Origin: Nitratiruptor sp. YY08-10 | GTDB lineage: Bacteria; Campylobacterota; Campylobacteria; Campylobacterales; Nitratiruptoraceae | Reading direction: 5' to 3' | Length of the DNA: 64,000 nucleotides | Assembly: GCF_016629565.1 (NCBI RefSeq) | Contig: NZ_AP023057.1 | Coordinates: forward strand, 1,674,001 to 1,738,000 | Part shown: positions 17,240-26,500 of the stretch, in pieces | How the letters are laid out: every line of letters starts with the position of its first letter | How positions within the stretch are numbered: position 1 is the stretch's first letter | Notes under the pieces: model-generated | Told to the model about the DNA's origin: nothing | Database searches by the model: none | The model's input: only the letters and a program-made list of their open reading frames with translations | Made by a program: the position numbers and the translations under genes

Positions 17240-17929
17240 TCAAGGTAAATTTCTTATATCGATAAACTCGCCACTTGGATACTCCAAGAGTCTTTTAAAA
17301 TTGTCACTCAAAAGAACAGCTGCCTCTTCGGGACTCATTTTAGGCGATTCGGCCAGTCTTTTAACGACAGGGAATTTCTCTTGATCTCCATACTGCAAAA
17401 TATGCTCCATCATCGGTGTATCAATGAGACCGGGAGCCAAAGCAGTCAAATGCGTATTTGGCATCTCAGCTGCATAGAGTTTGATGAGCATATTGAGCGT
17501 GGCTTTGCTCAATGCATAGACGTTCCATCCTCTTGCTCCGCTAACACTCGCTCCACTACTGATTGCAACAACCTGCTTGACAGTGTAGCGTTTCAATATA
17601 TCCAGTATCACTTTGTTGGCCCATACATTAAGATCCATGACCGCCAAAATCTCATGTAAAGATGTATCACTCATATCCTTGAGCTCACCGACAATACCTG
17701 CATTTAAAATGGCAAGATCAAGCTCTACTCCATCCAAAAGCTTCACTAGTGCCAACTCAATCTTCTCATGAGCATGAAGATTTAACGATACAAAGTGCAG
17801 ATTGGAAAAGTTTCGTAGGCTTCTTGGAAGTGTTCTGCTCAGTGCATACACCTCTTCACCAGCTTCCAAGTAGAGCTTCGCCAACGCCTCTCCAAGGCCA
17901 CTTCCTATCCCTGTGATAAAAATCTTCAT
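17240..17929 (-). CDS. Short-chain dehydrogenase/reductase
   Basis: A 229-residue Rossmann-fold SDR. The cofactor motif TGIGSGLGEALAKLY (TGxxxGxG) is near the N-terminus, NAG appears in LAILNAGIVG, and the catalytic Tyr-Lys pair is in WNVYALSKATLNM with Ser in VVAISSGASVSG. LAPGLIDTPMM follows as in classical SDRs. The start is ATG 17929 with GGAGC upstream; the preceding in-frame TTG is less likely. It lies 34 nt from the heme-binding protein gene on the same strand. The substrate is unknown. Confidence 0.92.
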   Translation of the reverse strand: MKIFITGIGSGLGEALAKLYLEAGEEVYALSRTLPRSLRNFSNLHFVSLNLHAHEKIELALVKLLDGVELDLAILNAGIVGELKDMSDTSLHEILAVMDLNVWANKVILDILKRYTVKQVVAISSGASVSGARGWNVYALSKATLNMLIKLYAAEMPNTHLTALAPGLIDTPMMEHILQYGDQEKFPVVKRLAESPKMSPEEAAVLLSDNFKRLLEYPSGEFIDIRNLP

Positions 17930-18126
17930 CAAAGCTCCTTAGTTGGAAGTATTTTTATAACAACATCTTTACAGCAACGTATGTTTTTTAACTTTTGCAT
18001 TATATAGAAAGTTCAAAATGTATGCTGATAAGCATTTTAGTCAAAGTTTAAATAGATATGATCAAATGTTTTTCACAAAGATTATATTATAATAATGTTT
18101 TAATAATAACTTTATAAAGAGGAAAT

Positions 18127-19065
18127 ATGAGAAAGACATTTTTTATTATATGTATTTTTCTTTTTTTCAATGGATGTTCCCATAAACCTCAACAATCTAT
18201 CCGTATCGGTTTAGTAGACTGGATTGGCTACGCACCTTTATATATTGCAGATGCAAAGGGGTGGCTGCCCAAAAATATAGAGATAGAAGATTATCCAGCC
18301 AATTATGATGTTATCGAGGCAATGCAAATCGGTACAATAGAAATGGGTGCTTTAACGTTAGATGAGATGCTTCTGCATTATCAAAAACTTCCGGACTACA
18401 AAGCTGTATGGTTCATCGACTACTCTAATGGAGCTGATAGCCTTATGAGTGCTCCTTCTATCAAAACATTAAGCGATTTGAAAAACAAAAGAGTTGCATT
18501 CGAACCCAAAAGTGTTCAAGCGTATCTATTAGATCGCACTTTACAAAAGGGGGGACTAGCAAGAGAGGATATACATTTAAAACCCATGAAATCTGACTCT
18601 ACAGTAACTGCATGGAAAAAAAAAGAGATCGATGCAGCAGCTACGTTCGAACCGACAAAAAGCGAACTTATCAGGCTTGGTATGCATACACTTTTTGATA
18701 GCAGCCAAATCCCGTATGAAATTATCGATCTTCTTATCGTAAAAAAAGCGTTTATCGGTGATCCATCTTTACAAAAGCTTATTAATGCGTACAATAAGGC
18801 TCTTTCAATGATTCAAAAAGAACCTGAGCAAAGTTTTGCTATTATTGGTAAATACCTCCATATGTCGTCTAAAGAGGTCAAAAAAGCTTTACAAGAAGTA
18901 CAACTTCTTGGTTGTAAAGAAAATAAAACCATTATCAAAGAAAAACTCTCCCACAACTTTTCACAAGTTGCAACGATTTTAAAAAAACGGGGTGTTTTAG
19001 CTACAATTCCCCATATTGAAGAGATTTTTTCATTTGAATTGATTAAAAACTGTAAGGTTTTTTAA
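18127..19065 (+). CDS. ABC-type substrate-binding lipoprotein (NMT1/ThiY-like), orphan
   Basis: A 312-residue lipoprotein. The signal peptide ends in a lipobox (FFNGC, with Cys at about residue 17). The mature part is a two-lobed periplasmic binding protein of the NMT1/ThiY/SsuA type: IRIGLVDWIGYAPLYIADAKGW, VIEAMQIGTIEMGALTLDEML, VWFIDYSNGADSLM, KNKRVAFEPKSVQAYLLDR and AATFEPTKSELIRLG. No ABC permease or ATPase gene is near. The stop overlaps the start of a PAS-GGDEF-EAL protein (taATGa), so it probably presents its ligand to that sensor. AGAGGAAAT precedes the ATG, and TATAAT at 18088-18093 is a plausible -10. Confidence 0.9.
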   Translation: MRKTFFIICIFLFFNGCSHKPQQSIRIGLVDWIGYAPLYIADAKGWLPKNIEIEDYPANYDVIEAMQIGTIEMGALTLDEMLLHYQKLPDYKAVWFIDYSNGADSLMSAPSIKTLSDLKNKRVAFEPKSVQAYLLDRTLQKGGLAREDIHLKPMKSDSTVTAWKKKEIDAAATFEPTKSELIRLGMHTLFDSSQIPYEIIDLLIVKKAFIGDPSLQKLINAYNKALSMIQKEPEQSFAIIGKYLHMSSKEVKKALQEVQLLGCKENKTIIKEKLSHNFSQVATILKKRGVLATIPHIEEIFSFELIKNCKVF

Positions 19066-21434
19066 TGAAAACATGGCTTCAATCGCTTTTTATCTATCCA
19101 CTTATTGCTTTTTTACTTCTTTTTGGCTCTTTATTTGCAATCTATACAATGACCATACATAACATTAAACACAATCTCGTACAGCAAGAGATCCAACACG
19201 CAAAAGAGGATATATTTTTGCTTAAAAGCATGATCGATGAATACTCCTTTCAAAAGAAACCTGAGCTCATACAGCGAGAAATTGTTCGCTTTGCTACAAA
19301 AAAGTATGTTCATAAAGTATTTCTCATAGACCTAAACCATACGATTCATTACACGAATAGAGCAAAATATAGAGATGAAAAACTTGATCATGTTCTGAAT
19401 TCCAAAGAAAAAATTTCCCTAGCAAAAATAATGCATACTAAACATTTTAATATACAATTCAACAAAGAGCTTTTTCTCAATGTAATTCAACCTTTGGAGT
19501 TTTTCTTCAATCCGGTAACAAAAAAGCTCGAAAAGGGCTATCTCGTTATTGAATACGATTTTTCCTCTCTTATAGAGCAACAAATCTATATGGCACAAAA
19601 AACTTTTCTCCTGCTTTTTCTTGCCATTACTTTTCTTTTCCTTCTCTTTTCTCTATTTGTATATAAATTTTTGCTAAAAAACTATTATGAATTAGGAAAA
19701 CTTCTTTTTCATACTGATCTATATACCACTATCCCTATCAATAAGTTTATTCAAACCCTAAAAGAATCGATTGAGAAAATAGCCATAATGGAAAAAGTTT
19801 TCCAAAACAGCGAGGATGCAATCTTAATCACCGATGGTCAAAAAAGAATCATTACTGTTAATCCTGCTTTTGAAAAAATAAGCGGCTATAAAAAAGAGGA
19901 AGTTTTAGGGAAAAAACCGGAAGAAATTTTAAAATCTGGTTTGCAAAATGAAGCTTTTTATGAGCATTTATGGAGAAATTTAACAAAAAGAGGAAAGTGG
20001 TCTGGAGAAATTATCGATAAACGCAAAAATGGAAACAAACTTTACGCCTTAATTCATATCTTCTCTATCAAAGATCCAATCACCGGTACAATTACCAATT
20101 ACGCAGCTGTTATCAAAGATATTACTGAGTTAGCCAAAAAACAAGAGATTATTCAAAATCTTGCCTTTTACGACCCTCTAACAAATCTTGCCAATAGGGC
20201 AAAATTTTTACATACATTAGAAGAGTTTATAGCACTTGGAAAAAGAAAAGAGTTTCATTTTGCTATTCTTTTTATTGATTTGGATAATTTTAAAGAAATT
20301 AATGATACTTTAGGGCATGATATAGGGGATAAACTCTTACAAGAATTTGCTAAACGCATCAAAAATGAATTACGCGAAGAAGATATTGCAGCAAGACAAG
20401 GTGGAGATGAGTTTGTAATTTTGCTTCCCAATGTCTCTTCTGGTGAAGCTGCGTTAGAGGTCGCCTGTCGATTAAAAAACAGTTTTGAAGAGCCTGTTGC
20501 CATCAGTAGTCACTCTCTTACTATTAGTTTTAGCATTGGTATCGCTCTTTTTCCTCAAGATGCCAAAAATGCAATTGAACTTTTAAAAGCGGCTGATATT
20601 GCCATGTATAAGGCAAAAGAGAAGAGAAATAACTGCATTTTATTTCAAGAGAAGATGCAAAGTGAGGCTCTTGAGAAACTGATACTCAAAAAAGAGCTTC
20701 AACAAGCAATAGCTAATAATGAACTTATTCTTTATCTACAACCAAAAATATCCAAACAAACTCATCAAGTAAAGGGTTTTGAAGCTTTGATTCGCTGGAT
20801 TCATCCTAAAAAAGGTTTTATCCCACCCTTTAAGTTTATTCCTTTGGCAGAAGAGAGTACATTGATAATTCCTCTTACAGAGTGGATCTTTCAAGAAGTA
20901 AACAGTATACTTGATAAATTCCAACAAGAAAATATCCAAGCCTCAATTGCCATCAATATCTCAGCACGACATTTTGCAACTAAACAACTCATAAAGCAAA
21001 TTACTACAAATATAAAAAAAGAGTATATTCAAAGAGGGCTTATTGAGCTTGAAGTTACAGAGAGTGCAGTCATGGAGGATATCAACAAAGCAATGCATTA
21101 TCTTCAAGAACTCCACTCTTTTGGTATCAAAGTCTCACTTGATGATTTTGGAACCGGATACTCGTCACTGCAATATCTCAAAAAACTGCCAATCGATACT
21201 ATCAAAATCGATAAAATTTTTATTGATCACATTATAGACGACAATAAAGATCAAGCAATAGTAGAAAGCACTATTGAGATGGCAGACAAACTTGGAATGG
21301 ATACCGTTGCCGAAGGGGTAGAAACAAAAGAGCAAGCCCAATTTTTAGAGCAAATTGGAATCGATTATATTCAAGGCTATTACTATGCTAAACCAATGCC
21401 TTTTGAAGAGGTGCTTCAATTTTTAAAAAAATAG
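19065..21434 (+). CDS. Membrane PAS-GGDEF-EAL cyclic di-GMP enzyme
   Basis: A 789-residue protein. TM1 (~7-28) and TM2 (~185-205) enclose a periplasmic sensor region. A PAS domain (~245-360; EDAILITDGQKRIITVNPAF), a GGDEF domain (~370-530) and an EAL domain (~545-789) follow. GGDEF is intact, with an RxxD inhibition site (REED) five residues before it. The EAL domain keeps EALIRW, INISARHF, ELEVTESAVMED and LDDFGTGYSSLQYLKKLP, so both activities are possible. It is coupled to the upstream binding lipoprotein, suggesting that ligand-loaded lipoprotein tunes c-di-GMP turnover. The 3' end almost abuts the convergent reverse gyrase gene. Confidence 0.94.
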   Translation: MKTWLQSLFIYPLIAFLLLFGSLFAIYTMTIHNIKHNLVQQEIQHAKEDIFLLKSMIDEYSFQKKPELIQREIVRFATKKYVHKVFLIDLNHTIHYTNRAKYRDEKLDHVLNSKEKISLAKIMHTKHFNIQFNKELFLNVIQPLEFFFNPVTKKLEKGYLVIEYDFSSLIEQQIYMAQKTFLLLFLAITFLFLLFSLFVYKFLLKNYYELGKLLFHTDLYTTIPINKFIQTLKESIEKIAIMEKVFQNSEDAILITDGQKRIITVNPAFEKISGYKKEEVLGKKPEEILKSGLQNEAFYEHLWRNLTKRGKWSGEIIDKRKNGNKLYALIHIFSIKDPITGTITNYAAVIKDITELAKKQEIIQNLAFYDPLTNLANRAKFLHTLEEFIALGKRKEFHFAILFIDLDNFKEINDTLGHDIGDKLLQEFAKRIKNELREEDIAARQGGDEFVILLPNVSSGEAALEVACRLKNSFEEPVAISSHSLTISFSIGIALFPQDAKNAIELLKAADIAMYKAKEKRNNCILFQEKMQSEALEKLILKKELQQAIANNELILYLQPKISKQTHQVKGFEALIRWIHPKKGFIPPFKFIPLAEESTLIIPLTEWIFQEVNSILDKFQQENIQASIAINISARHFATKQLIKQITTNIKKEYIQRGLIELEVTESAVMEDINKAMHYLQELHSFGIKVSLDDFGTGYSSLQYLKKLPIDTIKIDKIFIDHIIDDNKDQAIVESTIEMADKLGMDTVAEGVETKEQAQFLEQIGIDYIQGYYYAKPMPFEEVLQFLKK

Positions 21435-21435
21435 C

Positions 21436-24400
21436 TCACTTGAAAAACTTTAACCGCTTTTTCATTTGCAGATAGAGATCTTGTATTACTTTTTGATAAG
21501 AGATTTCACCTTGTTCTATTTGATCCATCAAAGCCTCAAGCTCTTTTGTATAATGTTCATTGACAAATGTATACACTTCAGGATTTTTCCTGAGCTCTTC
21601 ATACACTTCTTGTCCCAATTTGGTTGGATATAAAATACCTTGCCGCTGAACAATATAATGACGCTCTTGAAGTTTTTGAATCGTTATAGCATAGGTAGAC
21701 GGTCTTCCTATTCCTCGCTCTTTCATCAGTCGAATAACATCGGCATAGCCGTATCTTGGAACTTTGGATCTGGTTAAAAGCTCTTTTTGTACAGCGTACC
21801 TGCCCTCTTGCAATTGGTGTAACTGCACAGGAAGGATCAAGTCGATACCGTGTTCAACTATGTCATCATAAAAACGGATCGTGGTTTTTTGGTCAAATGC
21901 CTCTACTTGAGCCGCAATCTCCTCTACTTTTGCACTTTTCATCTGTGAAGCGATAAAGGTACGAAAAATAAGATCGTATAGCTTCACGTGCTCTTGGGTC
22001 AAAGAGCTGTTTTGCAGCTGTAAAAACTGCTCAAGTTCCTGTGCGTCCATAGCCTTTGTAGGCCTGATCGCCTCATGAGCACCTCCGGCTTTACTATGAC
22101 TTCTTGGCACAAAATAGTTTTCGCCAAAATGGGTTTGGATATACTCTTTTGCTATAGCGATACCCACACTGCTAATTCTCGTTGAATCGGTTCTGTGATA
22201 GGTGATAAATCCAGATTCAAACAGATCTTGTGCCAGCTGCATCGTCTTTTGTGGAGAAAAATGCAGCTCTTTTGAAGCTGCATAGAGCATCGCATCGGTA
22301 GTAAAAGGTGTTTTGAAAAGCTCTTTTGTTTCTTTTTGAATAAACCGAATTTCAACTTCATGAAGTTTTTCATAAAACTCTTTTGCTGTTTGTTTCTCAT
22401 CAAAAACAAACTCTGCCACTACATCATCAACAAAAGTCTGCACAACAAAAATCTTCTCTTTTGCTTCATTGTCTCTCAGTACAATCCATTCAAGCACGGC
22501 ACTCTGTACCCGTCCGGCACTGAGCCAGCTCTTTTGAAATCTCTTTTGCAGCATCTGTGAGAGACTAAAGCCTATCCAACGATCGGCAATTCGACGAACC
22601 AACTGGGCTTTGACCAGATCTTCATCAAACTCCCTCGGATGACTCAGAGCCTCATCAAAAGCCCTTTTGGTCACTTCATGAAATTCGGCTCTTTGAACTT
22701 TTTTGTTGTAAGGCTTCACCAAAAGCTGCAAGTCGTAGCTGATTTTCTCTCCTTCCACATCCGGATCGGTAGCGATAAAAAGATCTTGTACCTCAACTCC
22801 CAATCTTCGCAAAGCCCCGATAATATCTTTTTTGTCTTCATCTATCGGCTCAAAAAGAGGGATAAAACGTTCCTCATGCAAAATGCCATATATCCCTTCT
22901 TGCTTTGTTAGATCCACAACATGCCCTTTGGATGCAGCGATAGAGAGGATTTTCCCCTCTTTTGCTACTTCGTAAACTCGAACACCACCAAGGTCTCGCA
23001 CCATAGGCTTTCCATAAAAGTTTGCAATAGTTCTTGCTTTATTTGGGGATTCTACGATGACTAAAGAGGTTGTAAAAAACTCCTTCTGTTCATGTAGTTC
23101 TCCCTGCATCGCTAAAGCAATTTTTTGTCGATCTTCATCAATGATTTGTAAAATCGCTTTTAGATCCACATCTTTTGCATCTTTAAAAACAATCTCCTCA
23201 TTAAACCATCGCACCTTTTTTTGCAAACTTACAAAGGCTTTTTGATTATCGACTAAAAGATAGCTAAGCCCCTTTGAAAGTCCTCCTACATAGAGCCTGC
23301 TTGTTCTACCACTTGCTTGGATATAACCTGTGACATCAGCGGTGACAAGTTTAAAATGATCATCTTCTTTCACAATGGCCACATCGGGAGTTTTATTGAT
23401 TTTTTCGATCTGCTTATCATCTAAAAGATTTGTTATCTCATGGTATATCGTTTCAACTTTTGCCTTTGCCTTTTGGCTTAGTTTCTCATAAGGGATACGC
23501 AACACCCTTTTTAAATAATTGAGATACTGTATAAATTGTTCAAAATTTGGATGGTTTTTGAAAAATTGTAATAGCGATACCAAAAAAAAGTATAAAGAGG
23601 TATGTTTTGTAATATCTAACGTAAACTCCAGTTTTGGCACACCCACAAACAACGCATACCGAATGACATCTGGCATGTCGATTCCACGGGCTAATGGATT
23701 TCGATAGCTGGCAAATCCAACTAAAACCTGGGCATCTCCTTTTCTAAAAGCCTCTTCATCAAACTCCTCATAACTTTGCGCTTTGATCCCTTTTTGCTCC
23801 AAAAAGGCCAAAAACTCCTGTAGCCGCTCTTTTGTCTCATTTCCTGGCAAAAAAAGAAGCCCGCCTGTGCCAAGCTCGTTGACAAGCTCTACACTTCGCT
23901 GCCAAAGATCCTTTGGCTCTTCATACACATCCTCTACATTTCTCACCGTAATGGATGGTCGGCTCACCTCAAATCCCAAAAGCTCCCGAAAGAGCCCTAC
24001 TCGCCTGCTTCTTGGATTTGCCGTTGCACTAGAGACTATGAGTTTTGCTTTTGCATGAGAGCGAATAAAACGCATCTTTGCTTGCCACTGCTCAAACTCT
24101 TCGTAAGTGAGACTACCTTTTATTTTTAAATCGATAAAGCACATCGCCTCATCGATATCTTCTTGACTAAAACCCAAAAGAAGCATCACCTTATCGATAT
24201 GTCTGGCACTCTTTAAGATACTGTCCACATCATCGATAAACACAAAACCAAACGCTTTTGGGATGGATTCAAAATTTTTGTAAAAAAAAGCGGTTGTGGT
24301 TACTAATATCTGAAACTCACCCGCACGAATTTTTGCTTTTGTTTCATCTTTTTTCTTTTTAGAAAATGAAGAGTCATAAAAAAGAGGCTCAACCCCAAGT

Positions 24401-24798
24401 TGCCTTAACCTTTCCACTGCCTGATTTACCAGAAGCTGTGTCGGGAAAAGGAGATAACTTTTTTGGTCTAAAAATGCAGCAAGCGATAATCCAAATGTTG
24501 TTTTTCCAACACCTGTAGGTGCAAGTAGAGCAAAAGAGTGTCCAAGGAAAAATCGTTTTGCCCAGCTTTTTTGGATTTGACGAAGACTAAATCCATTTTT
24601 TTCTTTGAAAAACGTTTCAAACAAAGCACTTCTTTGCTCTACTGCACAAATGGCTAAAAAATCGCCCTCTTGCAGTATATCGCACGGATCACCCTCTTTT
24701 TGCATACAGCGCTTGCACATCAATCCTTTGCCAAGGCGCTCGCTACAAATATCACCCCCACAGTTGGGGCAAAGCCCCTTGTAGACAAGTTCTATCAC
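21436..24798 (-). CDS. rgy: Reverse gyrase
   Basis: An 1120-residue fusion of an SF2 helicase and a type IA topoisomerase, which introduces positive supercoils. The N-terminal zinc finger uses C10, C13, C28 and C31. Walker A is APTGVGKT (93-100), the DEAD-like box is FIDDVDSIL, and motif VI is ASGRTSRL. The topoisomerase part has Toprim motifs VIVESPNKARTIANFYGKP and IATDPDVEGEK. The catalytic tyrosine is in GFITYHRTDSTRIS (around residue 870). The second zinc finger common in the Toprim region of archaeal enzymes is not visible. The GTG start overlaps the preceding TGA by 4 nt, which couples it to the near-KaiC gene. It marks a thermophile. Confidence 0.97.
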   Translation of the reverse strand: MIELVYKGLCPNCGGDICSERLGKGLMCKRCMQKEGDPCDILQEGDFLAICAVEQRSALFETFFKEKNGFSLRQIQKSWAKRFFLGHSFALLAPTGVGKTTFGLSLAAFLDQKSYLLFPTQLLVNQAVERLRQLGVEPLFYDSSFSKKKKDETKAKIRAGEFQILVTTTAFFYKNFESIPKAFGFVFIDDVDSILKSARHIDKVMLLLGFSQEDIDEAMCFIDLKIKGSLTYEEFEQWQAKMRFIRSHAKAKLIVSSATANPRSRRVGLFRELLGFEVSRPSITVRNVEDVYEEPKDLWQRSVELVNELGTGGLLFLPGNETKERLQEFLAFLEQKGIKAQSYEEFDEEAFRKGDAQVLVGFASYRNPLARGIDMPDVIRYALFVGVPKLEFTLDITKHTSLYFFLVSLLQFFKNHPNFEQFIQYLNYLKRVLRIPYEKLSQKAKAKVETIYHEITNLLDDKQIEKINKTPDVAIVKEDDHFKLVTADVTGYIQASGRTSRLYVGGLSKGLSYLLVDNQKAFVSLQKKVRWFNEEIVFKDAKDVDLKAILQIIDEDRQKIALAMQGELHEQKEFFTTSLVIVESPNKARTIANFYGKPMVRDLGGVRVYEVAKEGKILSIAASKGHVVDLTKQEGIYGILHEERFIPLFEPIDEDKKDIIGALRRLGVEVQDLFIATDPDVEGEKISYDLQLLVKPYNKKVQRAEFHEVTKRAFDEALSHPREFDEDLVKAQLVRRIADRWIGFSLSQMLQKRFQKSWLSAGRVQSAVLEWIVLRDNEAKEKIFVVQTFVDDVVAEFVFDEKQTAKEFYEKLHEVEIRFIQKETKELFKTPFTTDAMLYAASKELHFSPQKTMQLAQDLFESGFITYHRTDSTRISSVGIAIAKEYIQTHFGENYFVPRSHSKAGGAHEAIRPTKAMDAQELEQFLQLQNSSLTQEHVKLYDLIFRTFIASQMKSAKVEEIAAQVEAFDQKTTIRFYDDIVEHGIDLILPVQLHQLQEGRYAVQKELLTRSKVPRYGYADVIRLMKERGIGRPSTYAITIQKLQERHYIVQRQGILYPTKLGQEVYEELRKNPEVYTFVNEHYTKELEALMDQIEQGEISYQKVIQDLYLQMKKRLKFFK

Positions 24799-25460
24799 GC
24801 TTGACCTTGACTTTGCAAATACTCTTTTATGGCATGAAGCATTTCAGCAGGCGTTTTGATAGGATAAGCAATATTTTTTGCCACTTCACTTCCATCAATA
24901 CCTTTGATCTGAACACCGGCAAGCCTGTTTTCAAGTTCTTTGCTATCTACAACAGGGTAACTGATACCTTTGCTTTTTTTAAGCACAAGATAGGCCCATG
25001 GACTTTCACAACTTGCCGCTTTGAGTGATTCAGCCGCCACTGCGTGACAAAAATCAAGCATCGTTTGTGAATCTTGCCCCTCTTTGACTAGCTTGTAGGC
25101 TAACTTTGCCACACCACCGGCTGTATGAACTTTGAGCTCTTTTTTCTCCTCTTCACTGAGTTCTTCAAGATGCTCGATTTTATACATCGCTTGATCCGGA
25201 TCAGCTCTTAAGATATTTCTCACTGTATTTCTTGTAAGACCCACATACTCCGCAATCTCATCTTCAGGTTTGAGATACTCCTCCCGTAAAACAATAGCAA
25301 ATGCCGCACGAGCCAGACTCGGTAGCCATGTGAGTGTACGAAATTCTGCTAATTTTTTTAGACCGCCCAAAAGATCGATGGCTTTGAAAAAGACACGCTC
25401 AACCAATCTATCCAACTCTTTCTCATCAATATTAAATCCACTCGCTGTCAAAATAATCAT
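24795..25460 (-). CDS. Near-KaiC HTH-containing regulatory protein
   Basis: A 221-residue cytoplasmic protein. Residues ~10-80 (DRLVERVFFKAIDLLGGLKKLAEFRTLTWLPSLARAAFAIVLREEYLKPEDEIAEYVGLTRNTVRNILRAD) resemble the probable regulatory domain found next to KaiC-like ATPases in archaea (TIGR03879-type). EIAEYVGLTRNTVRNIL reads as a helix-turn-helix. The C-terminal half contains no named domain that I recognise. A strong AAGGAGG precedes ATG 25460. It lies between the KaiC-type ATPase gene and reverse gyrase, overlapping the latter by 4 nt. The function is unknown; DNA-linked regulation is inferred from the HTH and neighbours. Confidence 0.75.
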   Translation of the reverse strand: MIILTASGFNIDEKELDRLVERVFFKAIDLLGGLKKLAEFRTLTWLPSLARAAFAIVLREEYLKPEDEIAEYVGLTRNTVRNILRADPDQAMYKIEHLEELSEEEKKELKVHTAGGVAKLAYKLVKEGQDSQTMLDFCHAVAAESLKAASCESPWAYLVLKKSKGISYPVVDSKELENRLAGVQIKGIDGSEVAKNIAYPIKTPAEMLHAIKEYLQSQGQA

Positions 25461-25521
25461 TGTTCTCCTCCTTTATTGTAGTGACTCATTCAATCAAAAT
25501 CGAGCCTATTTAGTTCCTTTC

Positions 25522-26403
25522 TTATTCTCCCAATGGTCCTAAAATTCTAACAAGTCCTGTTTCAGTGATCTCCATAAAATGCGTTTTCGTATCATGTCCG
25601 CTCATTCGACATCCGTCAATTCGAAACAGGCGCACAAGATCACCCAATTTTGCCTTATACATCCTAGCGGCATATTGGCTGGCAATCAGCTCCTTTGCCA
25701 CTACCATCGTTCCATCAACGATATGGCCAACTGCATATCCACCTGCCGCTTCACTGCTCAGCTCTTCATGACCACTTCTTTTTTGCGAGATCAAAATGGC
25801 TGTTTGGTACCACTTTTTCAAGAAGTTATAGACTCGTCTGACAATTGCTCGTGCCATCATCTCTTTATTTTCAAAAAGACCTGTTACGGAGTCAATCACC
25901 GTATAGTTGATTTTAAACTCTTTGATGGCATAGGCAAGGGTTGCCAAAAGATCAGGGATATTTTCTCTCAGTTTCGAATGACTTGCCGCATCGATCAAAA
26001 TGATATTGTCTTCAAAATCCTCAAACTTATATCCCATGGCAAGGGCTCTGTATTTGATAGAAGAGATCACGAAATTTGCAGGGGTCTCCACTGTAATGAA
26101 AGCAACTTTCTCTCCCTTCCTAGCCTGCTCTACAGCAAACTGCTCCACCATTAAACTTTTTCCCGTATCATTTACGCCTGTTAGATTAAAAACACTATAT
26201 TTTGGAATACCTCCAAGTGGAACCTGCTTCAATTTTCCTTTTTCTTCTTTGAGGGTGAAAAAAAGATCATCCAACCCTTCAATTCCTGTTGGCACTCCTG
26301 TAATTTCCGGAGCTTTTTGCAGCGCTTCGGAGCCTTTGAAAATACTCTCTTTAACAACTTCTGGTTCATGATAGTAGCTTGGGTAGCTATTTGTTTCGGC
26401 CAT
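25522..26403 (-). CDS. KaiC-domain / RecA-superfamily ATPase
   Basis: A 293-residue RecA-fold ATPase. Walker A is GVNDTGKS (residues 76-83), Walker B is in NYTVIDSVTG, and the KaiC-like opening TGVPTGIEGLDDLF precedes it. VAFITVETPANF and ILISQKRSGHEELSSEAAGGYAVGHIVDGTMVV complete the core. It is close to the archaeal KaiC family that pairs with the near-KaiC protein (TIGR03880-type). CCAAGGAGG precedes ATG 26403. It is the first gene of a three-gene operon ending in reverse gyrase. It lacks the duplicated domain and phosphorylation region of cyanobacterial KaiC, so it is not a clock protein. Confidence 0.85.
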   Translation of the reverse strand: MAETNSYPSYYHEPEVVKESIFKGSEALQKAPEITGVPTGIEGLDDLFFTLKEEKGKLKQVPLGGIPKYSVFNLTGVNDTGKSLMVEQFAVEQARKGEKVAFITVETPANFVISSIKYRALAMGYKFEDFEDNIILIDAASHSKLRENIPDLLATLAYAIKEFKINYTVIDSVTGLFENKEMMARAIVRRVYNFLKKWYQTAILISQKRSGHEELSSEAAGGYAVGHIVDGTMVVAKELIASQYAARMYKAKLGDLVRLFRIDGCRMSGHDTKTHFMEITETGLVRILGPLGE

Positions 26404-26500
26404 AGCGACCTCCTTGGGTTTTAGACAATTATAACGAAAAGCAGTTCAAAGAAATGCAACCAAACTTGCACTATAATATCTTAAAAAAATTAAAGAGTAT

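Noticed and set aside
18015-18038. Small hairpin (ATGCT-GATA-AGCAT) between the SDR and the binding lipoprotein
   Set aside because: The stem is only 5 bp and AT-rich, with no clear termination or regulatory context.
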